Assembly (NCBI GenBank): GCA_018873245.2
Contig: JAEMBT020000005.1
Coordinates: forward strand, 8,914,001-8,978,000
Reading direction: 5' to 3'
Source of the DNA: Archegozetes longisetosus
Lineage: Eukaryota > Arthropoda > Arachnida > Sarcoptiformes > Trhypochthoniidae
Length of the DNA: 64,000 nucleotides
Shown here piece after piece: positions 22,746-35,100 of this stretch. The position numbers and the translations under genes were made by a program. Below the pieces are notes generated by a model. The model was not told the origin of the DNA, ran no database searches, and saw nothing but the letters and a program-made list of their open reading frames with translations. Numbering within the stretch: position 1 is the first letter of the stretch; each line of letters opens with the position of its first letter.

Positions 22746-25576
22746 GTATGTCTCTAAGAGTAGAATCACTTTGCATCACATCATTACCGGCGTTACCACG
22801 AATAAAACAAAAGCACAAAAAGCACAAAAAAAGCAAAAAATAACACAACATTTTTCCATATTATATATAGTAGTAGTACTGAAACAAACATCTGTTTGAT
22901 GAAAGTTGTCGCAAATTTGTTTAGGATTACTGGATAGGGATAGAATTTAGATAATTTTTCATAGGTCGTAATTGGAGAGAAAATAGAAACAATAGAAAAG
23001 ATATGTATTACTTTGCCATGAGATATGCGCCTAATGTAGCCTTAATAGAGTATAACTACTAGCATGAGTTATTCTTCAGTAAGACTAGTTATAGTATGAC
23101 TAGAAAGACGATCCATTTGCACAAAATATTCAGTCAGGAATGCCATTTATCTCTGCCATTACTATTATTACTACTGGTATTAATGAAAAAGCATCGCTCT
23201 CTTTCTCTCTGTCTCTCTTTCTATCTCTATCTCTATCTCTATTCAGTTTAATTCCAGCATCAGATCAACTATTTATACACAATTATAGATTTAACTAAAG
23301 CACATGTTTATTATTCATCAGGTATGGCATTTGGACGCTTTGTTTGTAGTGCCTTTTTATACTTGACAGTCGCGTGGATTAACTCAATATAAAAGTTTCA
23401 GATACTAAAAAGTAGTTTTCACAGAATTCATTACTTTTTCAATCAAACAACAAATAAGAAGACAAAGTCAGATATGCAACACGTGCCCGCACTCATCAAT
23501 GATCATTATTTATCACCAGAAGTCAATCCAACATCATTTCACAATTTCATTGCCATTAAATTAATTAAAAGTGATGTATAGTTTGACTGCTCAATAATGA
23601 GCTTTTGTTAAAGATTTTCGAGAATCGCTTTACATTATAGTAATCATAATAACGACCACAAAAAGCTTTTCGTTTCATTTCTCAATTGATCAAAACTGAA
23701 ACTAAATTAAGCTGAAGTCTAAAATTAAAACTTTAAGTAAGACAATAGACAGTGGAATATATAGCTCTTTAACTAACATGATTTAATTATTGTTAAGCTG
23801 AAAATCTTCCTATTAAAGTACGATTTTATGTTGATATGTTGATCGGTCAGATGAACCGTTACTTAGGTATAAACAGTAGTGACTAAGAAAAAGTGTAGTT
23901 ATTTTTGAATGTAAATAATGTAATTATTACAGTCATCAACTGCATAGATAAATAATGTTTAGCGAAATGATTCAGATCTAAATGAAATCATAAGAACCCA
24001 AGAGTAAAGGGCAGTCCAGACGAAGAAAAAAACAGTTACATAACAGAAGATAAGAAGGAAATATAGGGCTTATATATATCTAATAAGCACGAGTAAGTTT
24101 GCGAAGAGTCTCGTTAAAACCTTAATAACTCTATGTCTACTCTCTTATATACTGTTGTATGTCTTTTAGCAATACTAGGCTTCATATAAAGCCTTTTACA
24201 GTGGCTTAACTTGTACTGCAAGTTACCGGTACTGGCACTCCAATGAAGAGTCTGACCGACTGACTGATACTCTGCAGTACATCAAGTTCTTGGATTTGCT
24301 GATACTTCAAATATCTGACAATCAACAATACTATACAGTGACATAAAGCATTTGAATTAGTTTGTTTTGTTCTTCTTTTTCTATATGAATGTAATAATAA
24401 ATGTATAAAAACTGTGATAAAACATAAAGTCGAGTTGACATGTTAAAAACGATCAACCTCTTATTTATTTCGCTATATTTACTTTTTAAACTACACTGTT
24501 GTTTAACTCGTCAGATCAGTGCTATAAGGTCATGTCTCTATCTGAAGTAAGATTGCAGGCAGCACTTTATGGCACTCATCCGACCGACTGCCTATTGAGC
24601 GGTAAGTTATGTTATTGTCAACAGACTTACGTGTCATAAAGACCTTTGGTAGCGTAATAGGTAAGACAGCAATAGCGTAGTAAAGCAATCGATTGTTCAT
24701 TACTCTATAGCAAACTAATGTCACATAAGAAAAGATGAACTTTTTAGTTAGTATTGTTTCTATTATTGAATTATATGAAAATCAATATTATAACAATATA
24801 GTTATTGAGTTAGAATTTACACAAATTAGAGTGATTAGTATTAACTGTAGCTCTAGTGAGAGACTGATTAGAACTTAATCGGATCACATTAAACAGCGAT
24901 AAAAGTATATATACGCCTGGAATTGTCAAATGGAAATAGCTAGAGATAACTTGCTTCAATAGTACTAGTCATTAAATAAATTATTGCTCCAGACAAATTC
25001 CCTAACTATAGTCTTATTCAGTAATTTAGACGTTACTCTTCACTGAAGACGTGTTATCTTTTCTCTATAACTTATGCCTAGCATTTACGGATACAATACA
25101 TGATAAAACGGTTTCTTTTATTGCTTCTTTCCAGCGCACCATTAAATTTGATCTGCTATAGCATCGCATCTGCATGACCAGAATAAATAATCTTCATTCT
25201 TTCTGTATGTTCCTATCCAATGTTGCAATCCTTAAACTTTGCAGTCTTATGATTATTATTCTCATCCTAGACTTGTTTTACTCACTGTTTTTGTCACCAA
25301 TACGTTGAGTCTTCAATATTTATCAAATTTGAATATTACTTATCGAAAAAAGATTACATTTCAGTCAAACGCTACGAGTATAAGAAATTTGTTTTGATCA
25401 TTTCTTTAAGTTTCTAACTTAGTTCCTAAAGTTTGCAAAAACTTTTTATTTAACTTCAAATTGGACTTCAGTTCATTTTATTTCGCTATAACTTCTAGTG
25501 AATGACAGGAACGTGTTCTGTATATTTCATTGATCGATAAGCTATTAATTTTATTAAATTTGAATTTAACGCCAAA
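22746..25576. other. Non-coding region downstream of the last recognised Beat exon
   Basis: Simple repeats only (a CTCTAT-type run near 23218-23245) and no convincing exon. The missing 3' exon or exons of the Beat gene should lie here or beyond. Confidence 0.4.
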
Positions 25577-25663
25577 ATGTATACATTCCAGTTCTTCATT
25601 TCTATCATTTTAGTTGCAAATATAGCTGCAGTCAACAGTGGTCTACATCAAAGTCCATGTATA
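25577..25663 (+). CDS. Orphan leader-like exon (signal peptide), unassigned
   Basis: ATG begins a typical leader: MYTFQFFISIILVANIAAVN, then SGLHQSP. A possible donor (CCAT|gtatat) follows, and without splicing the frame stops after 31 codons. The hydrophobic core and Ala/Ser-rich end look like a secretory signal. I could not find the next exon. Read in another frame from an acceptor at about 25589, the same stretch is open for about 48 codons, so it could instead be part of a Beat tail. Confidence 0.3.
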
Positions 25664-26293
25664 TTTTGAATCTGCTCTCATTTAATGTATCAAGTTATAA
25701 ATTATTCAAATCTTTATTCAAATTTGATTAAAAGTATTTTATACTCGACTTAAGCTAATCTTCAGGTTTACTAAAGCTGATAAAAAGAAAATTTGAAAAA
25801 TCAGTGGAACAAAAAGTTTACTTATTGTTAATTTGATTAAGTTTGATAAGAGATTGAGCTGTGTTACGGGTAAATAAATTATAAATTAAAGCTAAAAAGT
25901 AAAGTCTAACGACTGGTTTGAATAATAAATGAAATAAAGTCTGAAAATTGGTGAAATCAATTAATTTTTATCTTGAGCCTTTGTTGAATTGGCGAAATTT
26001 TGTTCTGCTATTCTCAGTGATAGTGATTATTGCAGTACATTTAATACACGTACAAATAGCGTGCAATAGAGATTAATGAGTTTAGGAGCTGAGCCAAAGA
26101 GCACTTTTAACAAACATCATTCGTTTCAATAAACTCACTCTGAAAGTAATCGCAATCGAGAACGCATTTCACTATAAAGTAATAACAGCTAAATACAATA
26201 CTATATAAAAGTTATAGTTATATTGCATACATATAACACTTATTTGTTATTGCAATTTATTATTGTTGAATTGTGTAAAATAAATTGATTGCC

Positions 26294-26360
26294 ATGAAAA
26301 ACACTTTCAGTAATAAACGCAATAAAACGTTTTTTCTCTCCCTTTTCATTATGATTACAA
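26294..26360 (+). CDS. Orphan leader or membrane-anchor exon, unassigned
   Basis: gccATGa opens 22 codons: basic MKNTFSNKRNK followed by hydrophobic TFFLSLFIMIT, then donor gtatgt in phase 1. The basic-then-hydrophobic layout fits a signal anchor. No matching downstream exon was identified. Confidence 0.3.
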
Positions 26361-27464
26361 GTATGTGTTGAGAATTGAATTTTTATTATTATTTTTTAGT
26401 CTATTTGATGATTGAATTTTCAATTTGCTAACTAAACAAAAGTAATGAATTAGAATGTATGATAAAAATGATTATGATTTAGGATTTAGATAAGCGCATG
26501 ATATTAGGGGATTGCATGCCATATAAACGTCACATTATATATTCATAATATTGGACATTAATTATTAATTGAGACATTTCCTGCAAACACATCTTTAATT
26601 CATTATTCATTGTACAAGGATCGTTATGGAACATACAAATTTTCAGCATAACACGTTACATTCTAGTAAAATAAGTTATCAATCACTGGATCTTCTAGTT
26701 TCTGGTTATATTATTAATTGATGATAACTTATATTCAGCTCAATTTGTTTGTTTCACTAATAAATCAATGTTTGAAAAGTTTTCCAATTGAATTTGTGGC
26801 AAACATTTGAAAATGATCTAACATTTGAAAATGATCTATTTGCAATAGCCAATTGGAAAAATGTGAAGTTTCAATATGTAAAACATTAGATATAAAAAGC
26901 CAAAATTATTACGCTTTATGAATTTTTAATCTAAACGATATTTGCACACGTCCAATATAGAGAGTAATGATAATAAACAAATCACTATAAGTAAGATCTA
27001 TTGATCGCACTGTAAAATCGATTTTATTTAACTCAGTAAGGCAATACAAATTAAACGACTATATACTTTTCAATTAGTTTTCAACTAAGAGTAACTAAAT
27101 TGAAACAAAGATCAAACTCTCATATAACTGGTTAAACACTTGAGAATTGATTTGCAATTGTCAAAAGCGAGACACTAATTAAAAAAAGCAGTTAACACAT
27201 CTATTTTGTTAAGAAATTAATGCTATTGAAAAGTAGAAATTGATTTTACTACTTTGGTAGACACGCAATCAAACCCGGAGAATGTTAAGCCATTACGGTT
27301 GAGCAAATAATTACACAAAGTATAGTGAAAATAGAGAAAATAGAAATTTAAAAGCAGCTCTCACTTGTGCTATTCATAAGAATTTATCACTTTTTGCCAA
27401 TCCCACAAAAATCAATTATCGGAAAGCTATTATTTTGTTTGAATTTGTAAGTTTTCTTTTCATG

Positions 27465-27710
27465 TTAGTCTTGGTTATATACATTTCTACTTCTTATGTT
27501 GATTATTTTAGTTATAAATTTCATTAAATAATCGCCTAAATTGATAATAGAGTTGAATTTGTGATTGGAAAGTATGGCTTTCTGTGAGAAAAATCTGTAA
27601 CCTTTTATGCTGTACTTAAAAACTCCATCTCTGCTGATGAGAGCATTGATGTAAAAGTACGTTAGCATTAAAGAGACGTAAGCATCAGTATCTGACGACG
27701 AGTTCCCCAC
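27465..27710 (-). CDS. Open coding-like stretch, possibly linked to the M13-like relic
   Basis: On the minus strand, after an acceptor-like ...cagctattag, the frame reads SSSDTDAYVSLMLTYFYINA and continues RDGVFKYSIKGYRFFSQKA. The Y..N-A-L spacing is loosely like the part of M13 peptidases before their catalytic domain, but there is no HExxH. The base composition is more coding-like than its surroundings. I cannot name it with any certainty. Confidence 0.25.
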   Translation of the reverse strand: MGNSSSDTDAYVSLMLTYFYINALISRDGVFKYSIKGYRFFSQKAILSNHKFNSIINLGDYLMKFITKIINIRSRNVYNQD

Positions 27711-28096
27711 CTAATAGCTGATATACAATGGATTATTTTTGCCTACAGATCAATACATTGCGGTATCTCATGCTTGAAGAGTTAAGTTACTGCTGCCTTG
27801 TCTGTAGATATGCAAATTTAGATCAAACTAATCACAATAATTATCATGAGAACCAGTCAAACACATTAAGCAGTCAAAAAGTTAATCTTTTTTTAATAGA
27901 TATTTAGCTTATGATTTAAGATCATTAAAATTTTATTCCAATTTACTACATTATGATTAAACCATAGATAAGTACAGCCGATTAATATTCTAGTAGATCA
28001 TGAAATTTTAAATAAATCATTATGATAACATAATTATTAGAAGTTAGATCTTCAAATACGCTTTATTCGCATTTTTTAAGTAATAACATTTGTTTT

Positions 28097-28330
28097 TTGG
28101 CAAAACATTTTGCGGAAATTGTCCTTCAACACTGCCAGGCAGCTGATAACTACAAACAATTTAAGTTTGACTCGATGAGTTACCTTTACCAGCAAAACGA
28201 GCACATCCGACATGTCTTAGATCTCCAGATAGTCATGAGTGAAGTGACCAATCCCATTTCCAAAGCCAGATTTGGAATAGTCGTAACCTTTACATTGGTC
28301 ATACCTTTTAGATTAATCATTAGATTTTGA
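28097..28330 (+). CDS. Unassigned open reading stretch with coding-like composition
   Basis: From a possible acceptor just upstream (ttttttaag), the frame runs through AKHFAEIVLQHC, NYKQFKFDSMSYLYQQNEHI and RHVLDLQIVMSEVTNP, a charged, helix-prone sequence unlike the AT-rich noise around it. The last third (VTFTLVIPFRLIIRF) looks like intron read-through. I do not recognise a family. It could be an internal exon of an unseen plus-strand gene. Confidence 0.3.
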   Translation: MAKHFAEIVLQHCQAADNYKQFKFDSMSYLYQQNEHIRHVLDLQIVMSEVTNPISKARFGIVVTFTLVIPFRLIIRF

Positions 28331-29539
28331 AGTGATCTAGAAATTAGTTATCAACAAGGTGAACAAAAGTAACACACTTTCACGGCTACGGTTTCATTTA
28401 TCCACTTTGGAGAACATTGGTTCAATACAATATTTGTTCACATCCTGCTAACAGACTACACGTCCCGCATTCAATGTTGAAATAGCGCATTACATCAGAT
28501 CTTAGCTTATACTACTATCTTAATTATGTTAAGCTAGATTTAAGCCCATAAACCTATATTTAAAGCCCAACTGTTTTGATGTGAGTTAAACATTATTTAA
28601 GAAAATACGAGAAAAAATTTTTGAATACTCAGTTAATGCATATTTAACAATAATTTTAAGGAAGAAAATGAATTAGTTATTCAAAACTATGCTTAGGCTC
28701 TCATTGAACTTAATTGCAGGATTATTATGGACTACTCTGCAGGTATTATGGGATTGAAGATATTCATTCTAAAAATTATCTGTTTTTAAGCAAATATTGC
28801 TCCATATAAGCATACTATCAAAACTTAGTGAGTTTTTAAATATAGATTTTATCATAACTAAATGTTAGTAAATTATACAATAGTTTACCTCTCAATTGGA
28901 CTTATCAGCAATTAATATTAAATTAAACTTATCTCAAAATTGTTTTGCCTCAGTTTATACACAGAAGTGCCTTAAACTAAATTTGAATCGATCTTATATA
29001 AATAGTCAGAACACGATAAAATACTCAAGCAAATCACTAGTACTTTGAAATTCAAGTGTCTTCTAATAAACTGGAGCAATTGCTCTAGTTTAGATGTTTT
29101 TAGAATTTGAAACTAATTGATCATTAAATTTTTCCAATCTAGATACTGTCAGAGTATTCATAACTTCAAATAGACGATTTTTACTCTGTCGCGGCTTATG
29201 GCTCATTTCAAGACTATTTTATAAATAGAATGTAAGATTAATTGTTGCCAGTTGCGATAAATCAACAATTTTGGAATTCATTTCTGCTATATTCAAGTTG
29301 ATATAAAGGTGTTCAATTGAAAAGCCATCTCAGATTATGAGTATTTGAATGATTCGTATGTTGGTTCATTTAGAGCACTTATTTTAAGCATCAATAGATC
29401 TTACGATCAAGGCTTATGATTCATAATTGGTTACCTGGTGCTTAATACTAGTCTTTCATTTGACTATTCATATACCTTTTGAATAGATTATAGATTATGT
29501 CTCATTAAAACGCATAGACCTGATCTGTTTGGATGAGCA

Positions 29540-29735
29540 GATTGTTAGTAAGTGTCACAGTAATATAGTGTGCATTTTTAAGTTGACAGCATTTAACTGC
29601 TGCCAAACGCACTTTATTGCGTAATATTTGAGTCTCAAAATAATATGCATTTTTCTCAACAAATTCTGTATTTTCAAATCATTTCGACCTAAACTTTGAA
29701 TAATTACTGTTTCTTATCTGACAGTAAGTGTCAAA
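29540..29735 (-). mobile_element. Dispersed repeat, copy 2, with an adjoining half-copy
   Basis: This is the reverse complement of the repeat at 17735-17915, with matching GCTGCCAAACGCACTTTATT and ATGCATTTTTCTCAACAAAT. Immediately to its right, 29755-29850 carries a diverged half-copy in the opposite orientation (AAAAATGCATATAACTTG, AATAAAAGTGTGAGTTTG). The locus is thus an imperfect palindrome of about 300 bp, as in a MITE with long inverted repeats. Confidence 0.7.
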
Positions 29736-30036
29736 ACGACTCATAAATACAAGATTTGTTTCAAAAATGCATATAACTTGATTCCTTCAATGTTACCTAA
29801 TAAAAGTGTGAGTTTGCCAGCTTTTAAATACTCACTGTATTGCTTACAAAAATCAACTTATGCTAACTTAAGCCAAATACTTAGTTTAAAATTATAATTG
29901 CATTAAGCGTATGCTCAAACAACTATTCAATTTGTATTGTAGTAAATAGAAGCTATTAAAGCTCTTTTAAGCTATTGAAGCTTTATACTTGATTGAAATG
30001 TCTTGTTAAGTAATAAGATTTCAGATTAAATCAATT

Positions 30037-30531
30037 TTAGCGGTTTTTAGAACAAAATATGTGATACAATCGATACGAAGGCATGCAAACAATGCCAAAA
30101 GTGCAAATCAGATCGAGTTGCCAATCACTATGGCTTCTATCAACAGGCATTTCATTGAGAGACAGCTTTAGTTGAAAACTATTTCTGAGACTGACATTCA
30201 ATGCGACGTATTTTGAAACAAACTGTTGGATATCGTGCAAAGCTTTCACTATGAGATATTTCCCAATAGACTGAATGCAAGGAGGACTTGTGCGACAGGC
30301 ATCTAAAAAATAATGTCTCGAAGCTTTGCCTGCAATGCATCGACTCCAATGCTCATAAGTTTTTTCTCAAGTCAAAAGAGGACTATTTCGGTTTAGCAAA
30401 AGGGCCCTTCAAGGCATCGTCAAAATAATCGAAGTTCTCAGTAAGAAAAGTACCGATACTATGAAACAAAATGAAATTAATTATGTAATCCCAGAAGACT
30501 GGCGATACAACATAACTTATTTCATCAAACA
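30037..30531 (-). pseudogene. Neprilysin-like (peptidase family M13) fragment, frame-broken
   Basis: M13 enzymes are zinc metallopeptidases that cleave peptides at the cell surface or outside it. On the minus strand, after acceptor attttgcag, the frame reads FDEISYVVSPVFWDYIINFI and then FLTENFDYFDDALKGPFAKP. That matches the M13 pattern of a Y..W helix followed by an L-x-G segment. A TAG stop and a shift near an A-run (about 30370-30380) follow. Then comes an open frame with YEHWSRCI (the R-W..C motif), SIGKYLIVKAL and NVSLRNSFQLKLSLNEM, spaced like the M13 stretch before its IGYP motif. No HExxH zinc site was found. The stop and the shift suggest a pseudogene or poor sequence. Family call from memory of motif spacing only. 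Confidence 0.45.
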
Positions 30532-30654
30532 CTGCAAAATAGAGAGTATGAGAGTATTAGAACTTTTTTTTGACCAACAACAGTTTTCATATTGAATGGT
30601 TTTGGTGCTCGAAATGACACTTTCTTACAACACAGGAGTAATGCAATTAATACA

Positions 30655-30879
30655 CTCAAAAACTTAATAATCCACAATAGCAACAAGAACTGATGCGTTG
30701 CGATAACATGCTTTTGATCGGATCACAACATAAGGGTATTAACAGATTCATAGAACATTTAGTATGATAGTCAAAGCAAATTAGAAATCAAATTTGGTAA
30801 AATAATTATGCGAATCACAGGGAGATTAACATAGCGTCGGCCTTTCCCTTGTTGCTATCGAGGATTACTAACGTTTCAA
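30655..30879 (-). mobile_element. Inverted-repeat MITE, copy B
   Basis: The left end CAAAAACTTAATAATCCACA continues ATAGCAACAAG. The reverse complement of the right end is GAAACGTTAGTAATCCTCGA, then TAGCAACAAG. These are terminal inverted repeats of about 30 bp. The interior, read on the minus strand (AATCTCCCTGTGATTCG, TAATTTGCTTTGACTATCAT), matches the copy at 59545-59766, so this copy lies in the opposite orientation. Confidence 0.8.
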
Positions 30880-31350
30880 GCTTACGTGTCATGAGAAATT
30901 ATTTTGAGGTGAAAAATAGCTGCCACAAAAAAAGAAATCTTTGTTTTGTCGTAAATGCGTTCAAGTCTTGACAATTTTGAAAGTATTTTCAATCATATTC
31001 GAAACTTCAACTTTTGTTCAGGAGATTCAACTTATCTTTGTCTAAAATAGTTTCCTCCTAAATACTTTTGAAATAATTAGTCTTTCAAGCTCTTAAGTAT
31101 TGAAAACTGAAGTCTTGTTCCACTTCTGTCTTGTATTGTTGGAAATGACGTTTGCTAACTAAATATATTAAAGTCTGCGTAAAAGCACTGCTGGCTTTCT
31201 TTGCTACAATTAAAATAATTTAATTCAAATAAAAACGCGATTAACAACAATAATATGATCGGAAAGCAGCTGAAGATCAATTTTCAAAGTTTATATTTAA
31301 TATTACAATTTAATGTAACGACAATGAGATTTAGTATATAGATAGTGTTG

Positions 31351-31571
31351 ATGGTTATTTATTTATTCATAATGGTATTAACGGTATTGTATTTGTTGTT
31401 TGGTTCATTCATTGTTTTTGTGATCGGAGTTGAACTCGAAAAAAGATTCGAAATAAATCAAAATGAATTGTGGCAAAGATGTGAGCTATATATTGCAAAC
31501 ATATTACTACACAGAACAAATAATGCAGTAAATGGACAACAGAATGCTGAACAAAACCAACACAGCTATTA
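31351..31571 (+). CDS. Possible membrane-segment exon, perhaps N-terminal to the CARD-like exon
   Basis: ATG opens MVIYLFIMVLTVLYLLFGSF, then IVFVIGVELEKRFEINQNEL and WQRCELYIANILL. The first 28 residues are a clear transmembrane helix or signal anchor; the rest is polar and helical. The frame stops at 31570. A donor-like GCA|gtaaat at 31528 is in phase 0, as is the start of the CARD-like exon at 31921. If spliced so, NELWQRCELYIANIL would supply the missing first CARD helix. This is attractive but unproven; the open frame could be chance. Confidence 0.35.
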
Positions 31572-31920
31572 GCTCTACTTAATGGTCTACTCTTCGAAAC
31601 AGTTTTATTAATCTGTACAGTTTTAGTTTACAGTTTAATCTTCAATTTCTATGGTTAGTTTAAACAATTATGTTTGATTAAAGGTGACTTTCTTTCATAA
31701 TTGATTAATCTTTTGCTTACCTCTCATAGAATATAAGATATAAACAGAATATAAGAATTGAAAACTGACTTTTGTTAAGACAGACAATTATTTTGAATAC
31801 AATTAACAGATAATTCCTTAACTATAAGTCGTTAAAGATATCGTTTTTGTGAGAGAAAGAGAGACCAAATGATCGGATTGTGAATAATTAAGTGAGTGAT
31901 GGATAAACTTATTTGAGTAG

Positions 31921-32172
31921 AGTTTTGGACCCGATTGTGTGCCTTATAATACCTTTTATGTAAAAGTACTTTTCGCTTCATTTATGACTCCCAAGAGGTG
32001 TCTTATAGTGAATGAAGAGGAGAAAGAGAGGGCATTGAAAAGGTTTTTCTTCTTATTGGACATCAAAATGGAAAACGGATGTATGGCTTTGACTAGATTT
32101 TTACGAGCCTTAACCGATTTTGACGCAATGCCCTTAATTGGTAAAAAAGAGCTAACGTGGCGTTTCACTTGA
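31921..32172 (+). CDS. CARD-like (caspase recruitment) domain exon
   Basis: CARDs are six-helix death-fold domains that assemble caspase or kinase signalling complexes in the cytosol. The open frame reads YVKVLFASFMTPKRCLIVNE, then EEKERALKRFFFLLDIKMEN, then GCMALTRFLRALTDFDAMPL. This follows helices 2-6 of CARDs of the RAIDD/caspase-2 type: a helix ending in a turn with T, an 'EI'-like stretch, the (K/R)..LLD.L...G..A...FL.AL motif, and a closing helix. The frame opens at 31921 just after a TAG, which may be an acceptor. It either stops at 32172 or splices from ATTG|gtaaaa at 32141. No caspase catalytic or death domain was found downstream. Confidence 0.5.
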   Translation, partial: SFGPDCVPYNTFYVKVLFASFMTPKRCLIVNEEEKERALKRFFFLLDIKMENGCMALTRFLRALTDFDAMPLIGKKELTWRFT

Positions 32173-35100
32173 ACCCATCAAACTTGCAATTAATTCGTAA
32201 AATTAATCTCACAGCCAAAACCCTAAAGCTTTTTGAGAGTTGAGTTTCTTTACTGTATGGGCGCGGCTCCACATACAAACCAATTGATTGTGCCATAGAT
32301 TTATTAAACCAAATAAAAAACTCTTTTCTCCTCTCATCTTATATAGAGATAGGCGCTTTCGATTATTTAGTATGAGAAAACTATTAAAGTTTAATTGAAT
32401 ATTTCAAATAATAAAATAGTTTTTATAGCCATTGTAAAATCTCTTATACTTTACTGTTACGAAAATCAGTTATTAATACAGAAGAGGTGTAACTTCGAGC
32501 AAATGGAGCCTTGATTAAGGCATCGAGATGAACAACTGCAAACAATTGCAATGTGCAAAATACAAAGAATCCTACGCTCCTAATGATTCTGTAACGTATA
32601 CTTGTACAAAGAAGTGTGTTTTCCTTTATTTTATTATAATAGAAACAATAGGAATAGTTGCAAACAAGATATTCTTAGACTTCACATTAAAAGATTTTTT
32701 TTTTAAAAACTTTGTGAACATCTTTTTCTTACTTCATATCCTCTCCAAATCCCATCCATCATGTGGTGCGACATGTCTTTGAAATTGTTTTGTTCGGAAT
32801 AAAATTTTTTTTTAACCTTAATGTAAAAGCATTTTGAATTAACTGGATTTCAGATCCTATTAAAATTTGATGTTTTATTCAGAGAATATTCTGAAAAGTT
32901 AGGCTAAATCTGTTAATAAGTTTATTGATGTGCAACATTTTGATTTATTTTCGGCGATATTTGACCTGTTACTTTAAAGTTTAATCAAAATATAACATAT
33001 AAAACAAAATTGAAAACTGATGTTATATAATATGCAAGTTCATTATTTCGGAATCGATTATCAATTCGTTGCTTTATATCTGTTAGGAAAAGAAGACAAT
33101 ATTTTCTATTAAATAAAAAATAGGATAACATTACTCTTCATTATTGTTAACTGCCATGAATTTAATACTTTAAGAGATCACTATAAAGGAGACAATTCCT
33201 GAAAAAACACCATTAAACACAATATGATAACAAACGGTGACAGTACGATCTGAAAAGTCGTACTAAAAAGTCATATCGCACTTTAGTATGAGCTGATTTA
33301 AACTAACCAACAGAATGTCTGTGTCTCACCTCATTATAGCGTCACATCAATTCTAGCTTTCCTAGATTAGATACTTTTAAGGTACTGTTTTAAACTTCTT
33401 ATATTAGTACTAAACTGCAAAGCAGTTATTCTTCAGCACATTTCTATTCAGATAATTAATTGCAAATTAATTATCTCTATAGACACAAATCAGTATAAGA
33501 ATTCTTAAAGTCTTAAGCTTATTCTACAAACATAAAACTAGCATTGATTTTGAATATGCATTATATTTGTTATCTCATGGCTGACGCTGTAATTATTAGT
33601 TCGTTAAATAAAAGATGAGAATTATTAGAAGAATAGCTTATGAAGCAGTTTTCAAGTATAAATCATTATCTCATTATAAGAAGAAAGTATCTCACACTAA
33701 GAGTGTGCGCTTTCTTTCATCTCAATCATAATCCTCCTCTCATTACACTCTTCTTAAATCATCAATTATCAATCGTATAATCGTTTATACTTTCTAAATC
33801 AATATATTTGTCACTAACTAATTATCGTCAAATCCTCTTCATCAGTTTGAACGCTATTAGGAGCTGCAGTTTTCAGAAAATTAATTTATATATTAATTCA
33901 AGTTTCTCATTAGATCCAATTATGAAAATATTATATTTGTTCAATCAATTACTAGCATAGGTATGAGCAGCAAATGTGAACTCTTACGTAGGCGAACCTT
34001 TAATTAGCAAAAATTTGAAGCTCATCTAAAAATAGATGGGTAAATATCTATAATTTCAGGAATTTTCGTTGTTGTTCATGTTTAACATTCTCAATTATAA
34101 GCTGACTTACACGTCAAAGTGTTAGATGTGTAGCCATCAAGTGATTCACTTTGGCCTCGCATTTTTGAAAGATTATGTGCAGAGAAACCTTTATTCACAA
34201 AATATTTACCACTAGAAATACTCAGACATCAGAATAAATGTTTGTGACAATCGAAAAGTGTGGAGCAGAATAAAGAAAAGCTGAAAATAGATGGTATTTT
34301 TACGTAAGTTCCTATAAACCGATGTAAGATTTGCTTTGTTTGGAATGTTTTCAAATATTTTTAATCTCAATGAAAACATGAATTCAATTTTGAAACTATT
34401 AGAGCCTTACGCATAAAGCAGTTGAGCATAAACTCCCGAAAAGTTGAAACATATGACATTATTTCTTCATTTATTGAGAGCCAAGTGAAAGCATTTATAT
34501 TATAATTTACAAATCAAATCATGTTTAGGTTACGAGAGAACAGTTTTCACAGAATAAATATTTTGACTTACGATATAGAAGAAAAAAGGGAAAGATTCAA
34601 ATCATTTATTGAATACTGAACCGAAATATTCAGTCGTAAATTCGAAGTTTAGGTGAATTTGTAAGACATTTGCTGATAAACTAGTGGCGTAATCGAGACA
34701 AAAGTTTGTGGCCATTAAAGCGATAAATCATGTTTTAATGTCTAAACTAGTTTTAATCTCTTATTCAATTGATAGTATTGTTGTAGGTTTAAAAGTTATT
34801 ATTATTCGTAATTATAATTTTACCAAACTTATTTGCATATAATTAAAAATTTTCTTCTAATTCCGCCTCTGATTTGAATATAGTTTTAGCCAAAGCATTT
34901 TGAAAAGAACTTTCTCTCGATAGCTAAACAGAATTTAAATGCAAATTTTTGCTTTTGTAGGTGAAACATGTTCTATAATGTTGTACTACTAGTGATGTAT
35001 TTGACTGGCATTTTGATGATTTCCAAAAAGAATAGTATCATTACCACTAGTATCAAATGAAATGTACAGCTGCTATGTTCTGGCCTTAATTGCATTGCTT

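Noticed and set aside
28085-28345. Minus-strand reading with FGNGIGHFTHDY as a neprilysin zinc site
   Set aside because: It has no glutamate (no HExxH), the spacing is wrong and stops follow; the plus-strand frame is the more coding-like.
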